Of a stretch of DNA of 64,000 bases, positions 8,055-15,738 are shown one piece after another. The translations under genes and the position numbers were made by a program. Numbering within the stretch: the stretch's first letter is position 1; each line of letters opens with the position of its first letter. Below the pieces are notes generated by a model. That model saw only the letters and a list, made by a program, of their open reading frames with translations, searched no databases and was not told the origin of the DNA. The DNA comes from Deinococcus arboris (GTDB taxonomy: Bacteria > Deinococcota > Deinococci > Deinococcales > Deinococcaceae). Location of the stretch: NCBI RefSeq assembly GCF_009755355.1, contig NZ_WQLB01000015.1, forward strand, positions 35,009-99,008. Direction: 5' to 3'.

Positions 8055-9079
8055 GCCACCACCGGCTCACCGATGTAGGCGAGCAACTCGTCCGTGATGC
8101 GGCGCAGATCCGCATTCACCGGGTCCTTGGGCCGGTACAGCGCCACCGGCAGGCGGGCGAGGCCCGCGTCATTGAACAGGGCCTTGCGGTGAGGGAGTGG
8201 ACTGCTGGTGGGGGCAATCCCGGCGTACTGCGTGTGCAGGATGCGCTGCACGTCCTGGTCATGGAGCGTGTTCTTCTGGAAATGGGTGAGCAGGAACATG
8301 GCCACCCGCAGCGCGGGGTTGTGCCGCTGGGACTGACCGATGATTTCCGAGACGCTGTCGAAATTCTCCATGGCCTTCAGACTGCTGTTCACGGGGATGA
8401 TGACGTGATCGCTGGCAATGAGGGCCGCGCGGGTGATCATGCCCCGGCTGGGCGGGGTGTCGATCAGGATGTAATCGTAGGTGTCGTAGCGGCGCAGCAC
8501 CTGGCCGAGATGGGGCAGCAGGGCGTCGTCGCTGTACAGCAGGGCGTCCAGGCGAATCAAGTGCTGGTTGGAGGGGATCAGGTGCAGCTCCGGCACCGTA
8601 GGTGATGGGAGCGGCGCCGGCAGGGGCAGTTGGGGGTCCATGACACTCATGAACAGGGTGCTGGTGATGAGGTGGGCAGGAGACGCGGGGTCGTCGTGCA
8701 GCCCGAAGCGCTTGGTCAAGGAGGCCTGCGGATCGGTGTCGACCAGCAGCACCCGGTTGCGCTGCCCGGTGCGTGGATTGAGGCGCGTGCTGAGGTCGTA
8801 GCCCAGTTCCGCGACGCAAGTGGTCTTGCCCACCCCGCCGGACTGGTTGTGCGTGCCAATGATCTGCATAGGTCTCCCCTGCCCGGTGTGGGCCTCGGTC
8901 ACATCGGCACGTCGCAGCCGCTGGAGATCATCCAGGTTGACGAGTGCGCCGATGGGCCGGCGGTAATGCGTGACGACCACGCGGGTGCCTTGCCCCAGCT
9001 GCTCCAGGAGCTCGGGGAAGCGGGACCGCAATTCGGCGCTGGTGACCTGTGTGGTTCCCGGCGCGGGCTTGGGCGGCAT
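8051..9079 (-). CDS. parA: ParA ATPase with N-terminal Phd/YefM-like domain
   Basis: Residues 71-342 are a standard ParA/MinD-type ATPase: deviant Walker A NQSGGVGKTT (78-87), VLLVDTDPQASLT and YILIDTPPS. Residues 10-60 (TSAELRSRFPELLEQLGQG, RVVVTHYRRPIGALVNLDD) match the Phd/YefM antitoxin DNA-binding fold, not the HTH usual in type Ia ParAs. This domain probably gives promoter autoregulation. Met71 (position 8869) has a GGGAG about 5 bases upstream, so a short ParA without the DNA-binding domain could also be made. The promoter at 9087-9116 encloses a palindrome. It forms an operon with parB. Confidence 0.92.
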   Translation of the reverse strand: MPPKPAPGTTQVTSAELRSRFPELLEQLGQGTRVVVTHYRRPIGALVNLDDLQRLRRADVTEAHTGQGRPMQIIGTHNQSGGVGKTTCVAELGYDLSTRLNPRTGQRNRVLLVDTDPQASLTKRFGLHDDPASPAHLITSTLFMSVMDPQLPLPAPLPSPTVPELHLIPSNQHLIRLDALLYSDDALLPHLGQVLRRYDTYDYILIDTPPSRGMITRAALIASDHVIIPVNSSLKAMENFDSVSEIIGQSQRHNPALRVAMFLLTHFQKNTLHDQDVQRILHTQYAGIAPTSSPLPHRKALFNDAGLARLPVALYRPKDPVNADLRRITDELLAYIGEPVVA

Positions 9080-9086
9080 GTTCGGC

Positions 9087-9116
9087 AGCGTACTGAAATG
9101 TTTAAAACATTGTCAA
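9087..9116 (-). promoter_or_regulatory. parAB promoter with palindromic operator
   Basis: TTGACA and TACGCT are separated by 18 bp, and the ATG follows seven bases after the -10, implying a leaderless transcript. The spacer is almost entirely the 15-bp palindrome AATGTTTTAAACATT (9097-9111), well placed for autorepression by the Phd-like domain of ParA. This promoter lacks the AACCTG block seen elsewhere. Confidence 0.75.
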
Positions 9117-9260
9117 CTTTCTCCCAGGTTGGATTGGAGGACAAGCTCAGGAGTGTGTTGGGCGGACAGGCTGCCCTTTCCAGCTGAGTGTCGCTTCCTC
9201 GTCGGCGCATTTGGTATCTCTTCCGCATGGCCTAGAGAGGAGATGGTCCAGACCAGAGCG

Positions 9261-9501
9261 GTTAGAGAGTTGATCTCTAACCTCTTCGTCTCCGATCACC
9301 GCTGCTGAGCCCTGTCTTTGTGGATAGTGTTCTCCCCTTTCTCTGCACGATGCCCTGTGAACCTTGTGCGTCCTGTTGAGTTAGAGACTTCATCTCTAAG
9401 GCCTCAAAAGGATGCGCGCGTTTTCCTGTGGGCGACTCACCGTGTCCTGGTGCTTTGGGCACCCGCCGCGCTTTGAGAGGGCTAGAGACTTCATCTCTAA
9501 C
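9261..9501. repeat. Three 21-bp inverted repeats, candidate parS/centromere
   Basis: Copies at 9261-9281, 9380-9400 and 9481-9501 share arms TTAGAGA (CTAGAGA in the third)/TCTCTAA around five central bases. Start-to-start spacing is 119 and 101 bp. A half-site (CTAGAGAGG) lies near 9232. They sit upstream of parA in a 440-bp region without genes and were not seen elsewhere in the window. Confidence 0.65.
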
Positions 9502-9521
9502 CGCCTTGCCAGGAGCAGCGT

Positions 9522-10223
9522 TCAGCTTGCCAGGCGTGTCGGAGGGGGCACGGTGACGCGGAGCATCGTCAGCAGGTCTCCACCCGACAGCTGCTCCAGC
9601 TGCGGCTCGCCACTGTAGGGGCGGGCGAAACGCCAGGCAGGTGTCTGGTGGGCGTGGAACACCTCGTTCGTCAGCGTGTTGCCGTGCCTCACGATGGCCG
9701 GAATGCCCGCGAGGCCCAGGTTGATTAGCGCCATATCGGCGGCCAGTGGGTTCAGATCAGTGGCCTGGACTTGAAGGTGCAGCCTACTGACGCCCAGCCC
9801 TTCCAGCGCTTCGGCAAAGCCGAGGACCAGGATGCCGCTTCCGCAGGCGGGCTCTGCGACCGTCAAGGTGCGGCCAGGCTCGGGTGGGTGCACGCTCATC
9901 CGGGCCATGAGCATGGCCACGGCGCTCGGGGTGTAGACCTCGCCCAGGCGCTGCCGGGTCGTGGGGCTGACGCGGGCCATGTACGTCTCGCCGAAGATGT
10001 CGTCAAAGGGGTTCCGCAGCTTGTGGCCCAGCACATCGCCAAAGGCCTCGCAGAGCGTCTCCAGTTCCGCACGGGGATAGCGCTGCACCGTGCGGCGGTA
10101 CTCGTCTTCGCGCTCGCCGCAACTGCACACGCACGCGGCCATTCGAACGAAATCGCGGAACACGTCGCCGTGATGGTGTTCCAGGGCTTGGACCTTCTTC
10201 AGCCAGAGGGGGGTCTGGGTCAT
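9522..10223 (-). CDS. Plasmid N6-adenine methyltransferase-like protein lacking NPPY
   Basis: A 233-residue protein started at 10223, where GGAGG lies 8 bases upstream. It shows RQRLGEVYTPSAVAMLMARM (91-110), SAM-binding AEPACGSGILVLG (123-135) and ATDLNPLAADMALINL (154-169), then HGNTL. This is the short N-6 DNA methylase type seen on plasmids and phages. The catalytic (D/N)PPY motif is absent, so activity is uncertain. An N-terminal CVCSCG cluster could bind metal. It is the last gene before the parA upstream region. Confidence 0.72.
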   Translation of the reverse strand: MTQTPLWLKKVQALEHHHGDVFRDFVRMAACVCSCGEREDEYRRTVQRYPRAELETLCEAFGDVLGHKLRNPFDDIFGETYMARVSPTTRQRLGEVYTPSAVAMLMARMSVHPPEPGRTLTVAEPACGSGILVLGFAEALEGLGVSRLHLQVQATDLNPLAADMALINLGLAGIPAIVRHGNTLTNEVFHAHQTPAWRFARPYSGEPQLEQLSGGDLLTMLRVTVPPPTRLAS

Positions 10224-10246
10224 GGGGGCAACCTCCGCTTCATCCG

Positions 10247-10269
10247 CCGCGCCGCCCGGCGCGACCCTT
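10247..10269 (-). promoter_or_regulatory. Intercistronic hairpin, copy 1
   Basis: After GGGTC the arms GCGCC/GGCGC flank loop GGGC. It lies between an upstream stop codon and the SD of the methyltransferase gene at 9522-10223. Confidence 0.6.
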
Positions 10270-10308
10270 AGAGAGTCCATCCCTTCCAGGGCGGCACTGG
10301 GGGGGGTT

Positions 10309-10803
10309 TTAGTCGTGGGTAGCCAGCACCCAGTCGCCATGCCCCGTGAGGTGCAGCAGGCGGTCCAGCAGATCGAAGGGCAGCGCACCGTCGCCCCGCT
10401 CTAGCACCAGGGGGTACCCGTGCCGGTTGCGAATCAGCAGATGGTCACTGCCCGGCCGCCCGTGGCGACCCGGCTGGGCCATCACCTGGGCGGAGTAGGC
10501 CCCAGGGAAGCGCGCCCGAATCTCATCACTGAGCTGGAGATAGGCCGCTTCGCACTGCGCCCGGGTCATGTCGGGCGGCAGGGCCAACTTGACCGGGTAC
10601 TCACGGCCACCAGCTGGCTTGGGGGTGACAGGGGGCGCCCAGGCGGCGCGCGGCAGCGGCTCAGGTGCGGGGGCAGGTGGAGCGTCTAGCGGTGCGGGGG
10701 CCGGCGGGACAGAGACCGCCACAGGGGCCGCTGGGGGGGGCGTAGGCGTGTCCGGCACCGGGCGTTGCCACAGGGCGGGGTTGAACCGTTGCGGTGCGCT
10801 CAT
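10309..10803 (-). CDS. Hypothetical protein with Pro/Ala-rich N-terminus, 164 aa
   Basis: Residues 15-65 are almost only Pro, Ala and Val, an extended linker. Residues 68-164 look globular and contain YPVKLALPPDMT, RFPGAYSAQVMAQPG and DHLLIRNRHGYPLVLERGDG, suggestive of a small alpha/beta domain. I do not recognise the family. The ATG at 10803 is preceded by hairpin copy 2 with little room for an SD. Located in the minus-strand operon running from the PRTRC genes. Confidence 0.6.
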   Translation of the reverse strand: MSAPQRFNPALWQRPVPDTPTPPPAAPVAVSVPPAPAPLDAPPAPAPEPLPRAAWAPPVTPKPAGGREYPVKLALPPDMTRAQCEAAYLQLSDEIRARFPGAYSAQVMAQPGRHGRPGSDHLLIRNRHGYPLVLERGDGALPFDLLDRLLHLTGHGDWVLATHD

Positions 10804-10807
10804 GGTG

Positions 10808-10836
10808 CCCCCTGCCGCGCGCGAAGCGCGCGACCC
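10808..10836 (-). promoter_or_regulatory. Intercistronic hairpin, copy 2
   Basis: GGGT followed by arms CGCGCGC/GCGCGCG with loop TTC, then GCAGGGGG, directly before the start codon at 10803 and 6 bases after the upstream stop. Confidence 0.65.
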
Positions 10837-10841
10837 TTGCC

Positions 10842-11141
10842 CTATGGCATCAAAATGGCGTCCATCCGGAGGCGGTCGGCCATTGTGGTGGGCCGGCCAT
10901 TGAAGGCCAGCAGCGTGGCTTCAATGTCGAGGGTGGTGGCGCGGGGGACCCGCCGCCAGCCGTCCGGGCCGCAGAGGAACGCCACGCGGCGCAGCTTGGC
11001 CTCGGCTGGGGTGGCCGTCAGGCCAGAGGCGACGTGGGTCACCGTGATGGTGTCGAGGCCGTCCGCGCCTGGCTCAGCCTGCAGGCGAAAGGCCCCGTGG
11101 ATGATGTCCAGGCGGGTCAGGGGAGGCGTGATTGAGGTCAT
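10842..11141 (-). CDS. Hypothetical protein, 99 aa
   Basis: Start at 11141 (MTSITPPLTRLDIIHG) chosen because GAGGGCAG lies just upstream; longer frames have none. The sequence is beta-rich (FRLQAEPGADGLDTITVTHV, VAFLCGPDGWRR), with no signal peptide and no recognised motif. It sits between two hairpin copies in the accessory operon. Function unknown. Confidence 0.55.
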   Translation of the reverse strand: MTSITPPLTRLDIIHGAFRLQAEPGADGLDTITVTHVASGLTATPAEAKLRRVAFLCGPDGWRRVPRATTLDIEATLLAFNGRPTTMADRLRMDAILMP

Positions 11142-11146
11142 GCCTG

Positions 11147-11169
11147 CCCTCTGTGCGCCTGCGCGACCT
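11147..11169 (-). promoter_or_regulatory. Intercistronic hairpin, copy 3 (short)
   Basis: AGGTC followed by arms GCGC/GCGC with loop AG and then ACAGAGGG, which doubles as the SD of the gene starting at 11141. It is the shortest member of the family. Confidence 0.45.
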
Positions 11170-11178
11170 CTGGAGTCC

Positions 11179-11352
11179 TCAGAGATCGGGGGCGACCTCG
11201 CGCAGCGCCTGGGCCAGGTGGTGGAAGACCTGCCGCTCCAACTCTGGATCTGAAGGCAGAGCAGGGGCCACTGCGTGCTGATCTGTCCCCTCTGCTTCCA
11301 CCAGGTCACCAGGGCGCCCTTCCTCCGGTTGGCCGATTGGGCTGCCCTTCAT
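11179..11352 (-). CDS. Small acidic protein, 57 aa
   Basis: MKGSPIGQPEEGRPGDLVEA to REVAPDL; the C-terminal half (ELERQVFHHLAQALREV) is an amphipathic helix. Its ATG overlaps the TGA of the methyltransferase gene at 11349-12557 by ATGA, so it is probably translated by coupling. Possibly a small partner of that enzyme. No family recognised. Confidence 0.5.
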   Translation of the reverse strand: MKGSPIGQPEEGRPGDLVEAEGTDQHAVAPALPSDPELERQVFHHLAQALREVAPDL

Positions 11353-12557
11353 AGAGGCAGCTGCGTAGCGCGCAGGCGAATCAAGCGCGTCTGAACCCCT
11401 GCACTGTGGCCGGTGGTGCAGACCCGGAAGGCGTCCGGGTCGTTCTGGATCACGTCCGCCTGGGAGGCCGTCAGCCAGTCTCGGAAGGCCTGGGCCTTCG
11501 TCTCGCGCCGGAAGAACGGACTCTCGCTGACCACCGCCACGAGGAGGCCGTCCGGCGCCAGCAGGGAAGCGGCGTGCCGGATGTGGTCAATATCCGCCAA
11601 CTGCTCAAAAGGGGGATTCATCAGGATACGCTCCCAGCGGCCCCGGAGCGCCATCGAATCGTCACCCACCGGGGCATAGCCCTTGGCGCTCAAGATGTCG
11701 CGCAGCTGGCCTGACCGCTCACAGACGGTGACTTGCAGGGTAGGTTCGGCCGCCAGTGCGGCGTCGACCAGGTCGCCCTTGCCCGCCTGCGGCTCCAAAA
11801 GGGTCAGGCCAGGGTGGAGCTCGGCCCATCGCACCATCTGGGTGGCCAGCGCAGGTGGCGTGGGGAAGAAGCCCGGCAGCCGCACCCCGATCAAACCCCG
11901 CTCCAGGGCCGCGAGGTGCTGCCGCTGGGCGGTGACTGGGTTCAGGCGGCCTTGACTCAGGTCATGCAGGCATTCGGCGGCCAGCACTAAATGCGCGGGC
12001 GTGGTCAGCCCCGCGTCGGTGACCTGACGCCAGGTCACCAGGGTTGGCAGCAGGCACGGTTGATGGGGCGGAAGCCCGGCGAAGGGGTCGGTCAGCCCAT
12101 CCACCAGGGCGAGCAGCTCTGGAATGAGGGACAGCGGTACCGCGCGCCGCCACCCGTACTGGGTGGGCTGCGCCTCGATGTCGTGCAGGACTTCTTCACC
12201 TGGGCACTGCGCCTGGAGCGCGGCCAGCTCCTCGTTGGACACCAGGACCTCCAGCAGGTCGGCGGCCAGGTCCGGGCGGCGGCTGATCAGGCGCTCGATG
12301 AGGGGCGGGGCGGTGACGCCGTGCAGACCCTCGGGCAGGGTGCCTTGTTCCAGCCCCTGGGCGACGGCGAGATACGCGCCTTGCAGGAGCCGGAGTTTCC
12401 GGGCATCGGCGGCCACACTGTCGGCTTCGGCGGCGCGCCGGCGGGTCATGTTCTGGCCCACGTACCGGGGTTCTTCCTTGCGGGCGGCGCGGGTTTCTAG
12501 GCCAGCGGCGCGGCGGCGCAGCAGGGCGGCGGCTTTCTCGGGGGCGTGTTGAGTCAT
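11349..12557 (-). CDS. Class I SAM-dependent DNA methyltransferase, NPPF type
   Basis: A 402-residue protein. Residues 1-220 are helical and charged, perhaps for DNA or target recognition. The catalytic domain shows FFPTPP (230-235), SAM motif EPQAGKGD (255-262), an acidic strand end (TVCERSG) and catalytic MNPPFEQ (313-319). The FFPTPP...NPPF layout is typical of plasmid and phage methylases that resemble N6-adenine enzymes. No restriction partner is adjacent, so it is probably an orphan methylase for plasmid protection or regulation. GGAGG precedes the ATG, with hairpin copy 4 just upstream. Confidence 0.82.
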   Translation of the reverse strand: MTQHAPEKAAALLRRRAAGLETRAARKEEPRYVGQNMTRRRAAEADSVAADARKLRLLQGAYLAVAQGLEQGTLPEGLHGVTAPPLIERLISRRPDLAADLLEVLVSNEELAALQAQCPGEEVLHDIEAQPTQYGWRRAVPLSLIPELLALVDGLTDPFAGLPPHQPCLLPTLVTWRQVTDAGLTTPAHLVLAAECLHDLSQGRLNPVTAQRQHLAALERGLIGVRLPGFFPTPPALATQMVRWAELHPGLTLLEPQAGKGDLVDAALAAEPTLQVTVCERSGQLRDILSAKGYAPVGDDSMALRGRWERILMNPPFEQLADIDHIRHAASLLAPDGLLVAVVSESPFFRRETKAQAFRDWLTASQADVIQNDPDAFRVCTTGHSAGVQTRLIRLRATQLPL

Positions 12558-12575
12558 GTGAAACCTCCGCCACTT

Positions 12576-12602
12576 CCCCTGCGGCCCCGCGGGCCGCGCC
12601 CT
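12576..12602 (-). promoter_or_regulatory. Intercistronic hairpin, copy 4
   Basis: Arms GCGGCCC/GGGCCGC with loop GCG, then AGGGG, 12 bases before the GGAGG of the methyltransferase gene and 3 bases after the upstream stop. Confidence 0.65.
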
Positions 12603-12605
12603 CTG

Positions 12606-13016
12606 CTACTGGCCGTGCTTGAGGTTGGCCTGGAGCAAGGGCAGGTGGGTGTCGAGCAGCTGCATGGCGTGCACGCGGCACTGGGACATGGCGCGCAGGG
12701 TGGTGCCCCACAGCCGCGCGTCCTCCCAGATCAGGAGGGGCAGCCGCCAGACCAGTTCGGTGTGGCGCTGCCGGTCTTCTAAGTCGAAGGTCACCTGCAC
12801 CGCCAAGATGGGCGTGAGGGCTGTGGTGCTGGTCAGGTAGGGCAGTGGATGGTCCCAAGCATCGGTGGCCGCGCCGCGCAAGGGCGTGACGGTGAAGTCG
12901 AGGTGCGCGCAGCTCGACAGGTGGTGGGCCGCCTCCTCGGCGAGGGCCTTGGACGGGCTGACGGCCAGGGGGCCGCTGGGGGTGCCGAGCACCCAGGCAG
13001 AAGGCAGGACAGTCAT
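12606..13016 (-). CDS. Hypothetical protein, 136 aa
   Basis: Start at 13016 (MTVLPSAWVLGTPSG) with GAGGT 5 bases upstream; an in-frame GTG at 13028 is less likely. Central hydrophobic strands (LTPILAVQVTFDL) and a C-terminal helix. No family recognised. It has its own promoter of the recurring type (13027-13054), even though it follows the ThiF gene in the same orientation, so it may begin a separate transcript for the methyltransferases. Confidence 0.6.
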   Translation of the reverse strand: MTVLPSAWVLGTPSGPLAVSPSKALAEEAAHHLSSCAHLDFTVTPLRGAATDAWDHPLPYLTSTTALTPILAVQVTFDLEDRQRHTELVWRLPLLIWEDARLWGTTLRAMSQCRVHAMQLLDTHLPLLQANLKHGQ

Positions 13017-13026
13017 GGATGACCTC

Positions 13027-13054
13027 ACGGTGGCTGGAATCTGGTTCCCGCCAG
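13027..13054 (-). promoter_or_regulatory. Promoter of the recurring AACC(T/A)G type
   Basis: CTGGCG, 16-bp spacer starting GGAACCAG, then CACCGT as a weak -10; the ATG at 13016 follows ten bases later. Confidence 0.5.
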
Positions 13055-13097
13055 AGCAGGGGAGAGGCCAGGCGGCCTCTCCAGTGATTGGCCGAGG

Positions 13098-13880
13098 TCA
13101 ACTTGCTTCAGCGAGTGCCTCAGCGGTGGGCGCCCGCACGGGCATGACCACGTGGCTGCTGGCGTCTAGGAACACCCCCGTGACATCGAGCCGGCGGTCG
13201 AGCAGGACCCGCCACAGGATGTTCAGGGCGTGCTGGGCGAGCAGGGCGTTCAGGAAGAGGTCCTGGCGCTTCAGACTCTCCAGGGCGCTGCACGAGGGCT
13301 GGTCGTCCTCCGGCAGGCGGGTATTGACCAGCTCGGGGTACAGTTCGCTGGCGATGGGCAGACGCCCCGCGCGCCGGGAGCGCCAGTTGCGGTTGTTGCA
13401 GGGCTCGCCCAGGACCACCTGGCCCCCGAAGCGGCCATCGGGAAAGCGGGCGTTGCCGATGTCGAGCCAGAAGCGGGTGTGGTCACAGGGACCCGACGTG
13501 ACCAGGCGCCGGATCTCGGCGCGCCCGGCCCGCGAATCGACGCACCCGATGACGACCTCCCATTTGCGGTGATTGGGTCCCTCGGCGAAGGTGCGGGGCA
13601 CCGAGCGCCACTGGAGGCCGTGCGCGCGGTTGATGCGGGTGATCAGGACCTCGCTTTTGACCCGGCCGACGTCGCTGGGGTAGAAGCGCTGGCGCACGAC
13701 GTTGTGACTCTCCACGGTGTCGGGGTCGTAGGCCACCACGTCGAGGCCTGCGCCGCCCAGGGCCAGCAGGGCGTGGTGCAGGTGGGTGAGGCCCGACAGG
13801 ACATGGCTGCCGGTACCGCCGCAGCCGACGACCGCGATGCGGAGGGGGGTCTTGAGGTTGGGCAGGTAGCGTCGGGTCAT
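13098..13880 (-). CDS. PRTRC system ThiF family protein (E1-like)
   Basis: A 260-residue Rossmann protein with VVGCGGTGSHVLSGL (17-31), AYDPDTVESHNVVRQRF and VIGCVDSRAGR, which are the ATP-binding glycine loop, acidic ribose-binding strand and N..R pair of ThiF/MoeB/E1 adenylating enzymes. The context, directly after protein B, identifies the PRTRC (ParB-related, ThiF-related cassette) member. It would adenylate a C-terminal glycine or related substrate; the partner is unknown. The start overlaps the protein B stop (ATGA). Confidence 0.9.
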   Translation of the reverse strand: MTRRYLPNLKTPLRIAVVGCGGTGSHVLSGLTHLHHALLALGGAGLDVVAYDPDTVESHNVVRQRFYPSDVGRVKSEVLITRINRAHGLQWRSVPRTFAEGPNHRKWEVVIGCVDSRAGRAEIRRLVTSGPCDHTRFWLDIGNARFPDGRFGGQVVLGEPCNNRNWRSRRAGRLPIASELYPELVNTRLPEDDQPSCSALESLKRQDLFLNALLAQHALNILWRVLLDRRLDVTGVFLDASSHVVMPVRAPTAEALAEAS

Positions 13881-14578
13881 CCGAGGGCCTCCTTGAGGGT
13901 GGTGCCGGTGGCCACCAGCCAGGCTGGGTCAAAGCGGCCCGCCTGAGCGGCCGCCTGCCACAGTTCCGCGTGCGAGCCCCCGAAGCGGGTGATCTTCCGG
14001 GTACCGGAGGCGTGGTGGGTGAAGTTCGAGCCGAAGAAGGCCTGTTCCCACTCGGCGGTGCGGGTGGCGTCCACATGCCCGGGGTAAGGCGTGCTGCCCT
14101 TGCAGACCCCGTGGCCCGTGAAGATGTTGAAGTAAGGGGCGGCCATCAGCGGCGTGTCGGGGCCTGGCCGTTCATCTTCAGCCAGGGCGTAGACCGAGAG
14201 GTGGCCCTGGCGGGCGATGAACAGCAGGGGCGGCTGGGGGAAGACCTGACCGCTGAGGGCGTTGACCGCTTCGTCGGTGTGGCTGAGGAAGAAGAGGGCG
14301 CGGGGTTGGGCGGGGACCCACCAGGCGACCGCCAGGGCGCTGGCGGCCACCGCGTGCGCGGGCACAAATTGCAGGGCGGTGGCCCCGAGCTGGCTGAGCA
14401 GGTCGACGACGTCGCCGCTGGTGAGGGGATGGGCTTCGGCCACGTGGAACTCGGTGCCCTGGCGGTAGGCGGGGTGGGCTTCGGCGATGGTGTGCCCGGA
14501 CTGCCGGTCGCGGTAGACCAGGATGGCGCTGTGGGGCTGGTAGTCGCGGCCGGCATCAATCTGGATATCAACGTGCAT
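13877..14578 (-). CDS. PRTRC system protein B
   Basis: A 233-residue protein with SAILVYRD near the N-terminus, RALFFLSHTDEAVNALSG in the middle and, late in the protein, FFGSNFTHH, the features I associate with the PRTRC B family found only in plasmid cassettes with ThiF. Molecular role unknown. AGGAGG precedes the ATG, hairpin copy 5 lies in the upstream gap, and the stop codon overlaps the ThiF start. Identification rests on motif memory and gene order. Confidence 0.78.
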   Translation of the reverse strand: MHVDIQIDAGRDYQPHSAILVYRDRQSGHTIAEAHPAYRQGTEFHVAEAHPLTSGDVVDLLSQLGATALQFVPAHAVAASALAVAWWVPAQPRALFFLSHTDEAVNALSGQVFPQPPLLFIARQGHLSVYALAEDERPGPDTPLMAAPYFNIFTGHGVCKGSTPYPGHVDATRTAEWEQAFFGSNFTHHASGTRKITRFGGSHAELWQAAAQAGRFDPAWLVATGTTLKEALG

Positions 14579-14595
14579 GAGGTCCTCCTGCCGGG

Positions 14596-14622
14596 CCCCT
14601 GCGCCCTGAAGGGGCGCGACCT
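14596..14622 (-). promoter_or_regulatory. Intercistronic hairpin, copy 5
   Basis: AGGTC followed by arms GCGCCC/GGGCGC with loop CTTCA and then AGGGG, 10 bases before the AGGAGG of PRTRC B. A partial second copy of the 5' flank (AGGTCGCGCC) lies 40 bases further upstream near 14650. Confidence 0.7.
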
Positions 14623-14659
14623 ACAGGTCTTGAAACTGCGTGAGCAGAAGAGGCGCGAC

Positions 14660-15553
14660 CTATAAGTCTTGGAACTGCGTGAGCAGGTCGTCGGTGGTCC
14701 GGAACAGCTCATGGGCCGACCGGACGTAGGTGGTGAAGACGCGCAGGGGGTGCCCTTCCACGGCCACGCTGAGGGTGGGGGAGAGGGGGCGGCCGTACTC
14801 CACGAATTCGCTGGCCAGCTCCAGGGTCAGGTCTTCGTCGCCGTCCAGGGCCAGGATCACCTGGGGCAGGGGCCGGTGGGGGGGACTGAAGCGGGCCGGC
14901 ACCCGGCGGTCGAGGGCCTTGAGGGTGGTCAGCCCCTCTACGATGCGGCGGTGCAGGGGCGACGGGGCCTGTGCAGCCAGGGTGGGGAGACTGAGCACCT
15001 GGGCGTCGGGGTCCAGGCGCAACTGGCGGGCGACGGCCCAGGGGTGCAGGAGGCTGTGGGTCTCGGCCCAGGCCTCGACCTCGGTGTCACTCAAGCTGCT
15101 CGGCGCGACCTGAAGCTCTGCAGCGCAGTTCTGCCGGAAACTGGCGACGTCGCCCCAGTGGCGCAAGTAGTGGTGCCAGGTGTCGTACGGCGTCCAGACC
15201 GCCTGGGCGAGCCAGCTGGTGACACTGAGATGGGCCAGGGCGCTGTGCAGCCAGGGCAGGGGTGTGGCGGCCTGCATGGCCTGAGAGATGGTGCGGAAGT
15301 CCAGCGGGGCTTCGTAGGTCACCGTCAAGGTGGCGTGCACAGCGCCCATGGAGAGGTGTAGCCGGGGACAGGCCGCGGCCGGGAACCGGGATGTCAGGCG
15401 GCGCTGGAGCGCCGCTTCCAGAAAGGTGGGCAGGGTGTCACCCGGCTCGGGCTGGCCGGGCAGGAGGCCGCGCCGGGCCAGCAGCCGCAAGGCGTCCCGT
15501 TGGACGGCGGGCAGGTCGCTCCGCCACTGGGGCACGGCGCCGTGCAATTTCAT
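14660..15553 (-). CDS. PRTRC protein F-like, paralogue 1
   Basis: A 297-residue soluble protein in the position of PRTRC F. It shares with three neighbours a pattern of an N-terminal beta region, a central PxLH...(F/W)TP block (here LPWLHSALAHLSVTSWLAQAV and WTPYDTW) and a helical LHPWAVARQL-like segment. Function of the family is unknown. ATGA overlap with the 62-residue gene upstream. Assignment to family F is an inference from order and weak similarity. Confidence 0.55.
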   Translation of the reverse strand: MKLHGAVPQWRSDLPAVQRDALRLLARRGLLPGQPEPGDTLPTFLEAALQRRLTSRFPAAACPRLHLSMGAVHATLTVTYEAPLDFRTISQAMQAATPLPWLHSALAHLSVTSWLAQAVWTPYDTWHHYLRHWGDVASFRQNCAAELQVAPSSLSDTEVEAWAETHSLLHPWAVARQLRLDPDAQVLSLPTLAAQAPSPLHRRIVEGLTTLKALDRRVPARFSPPHRPLPQVILALDGDEDLTLELASEFVEYGRPLSPTLSVAVEGHPLRVFTTYVRSAHELFRTTDDLLTQFQDL

Positions 15554-15738
15554 GGCAGCAGCTCGGCGTCCTCGGCCAGGGGGCGGTGCAGAGGTGGCCC
15601 GGCATGGGTGAGGTTCCCCACCGCTTTGGCGAGGTGCTGGTGTTGAGGCGAGCGGTCTTCAGTCAGGAGCTTGGCTCCGGCTTCCTGAGGATTGGCGGGG
15701 GCGGAGCGGAGCCAGCGGAGCAGTTCAGCTTGGGTCAT
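15550..15738 (-). CDS. Small protein, 62 aa, in PRTRC operon
   Basis: MTQAELLRWLRSAPANPQEA to EDAELLP. Both ends overlap neighbours by four bases (ATGA with the gene ending at 15735 and with the gene starting at 15553), strong evidence for translation by coupling. Helical and charged, without a recognised motif. Confidence 0.6.
   Translation of the reverse strand: MTQAELLRWLRSAPANPQEAGAKLLTEDRSPQHQHLAKAVGNLTHAGPPLHRPLAEDAELLP

Noticed and set aside
9097..9111. Radiation/desiccation response motif of Deinococcus at the parA promoter
   Set aside because: The palindrome AATGTTTTAAACATT does not match that 17-bp motif, and the genes are not part of the known response.
9231..9240. A fourth centromere repeat upstream of the three 21-bp sites
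   Set aside because: Only one degenerate half-site (CTAGAGAGG) is present.
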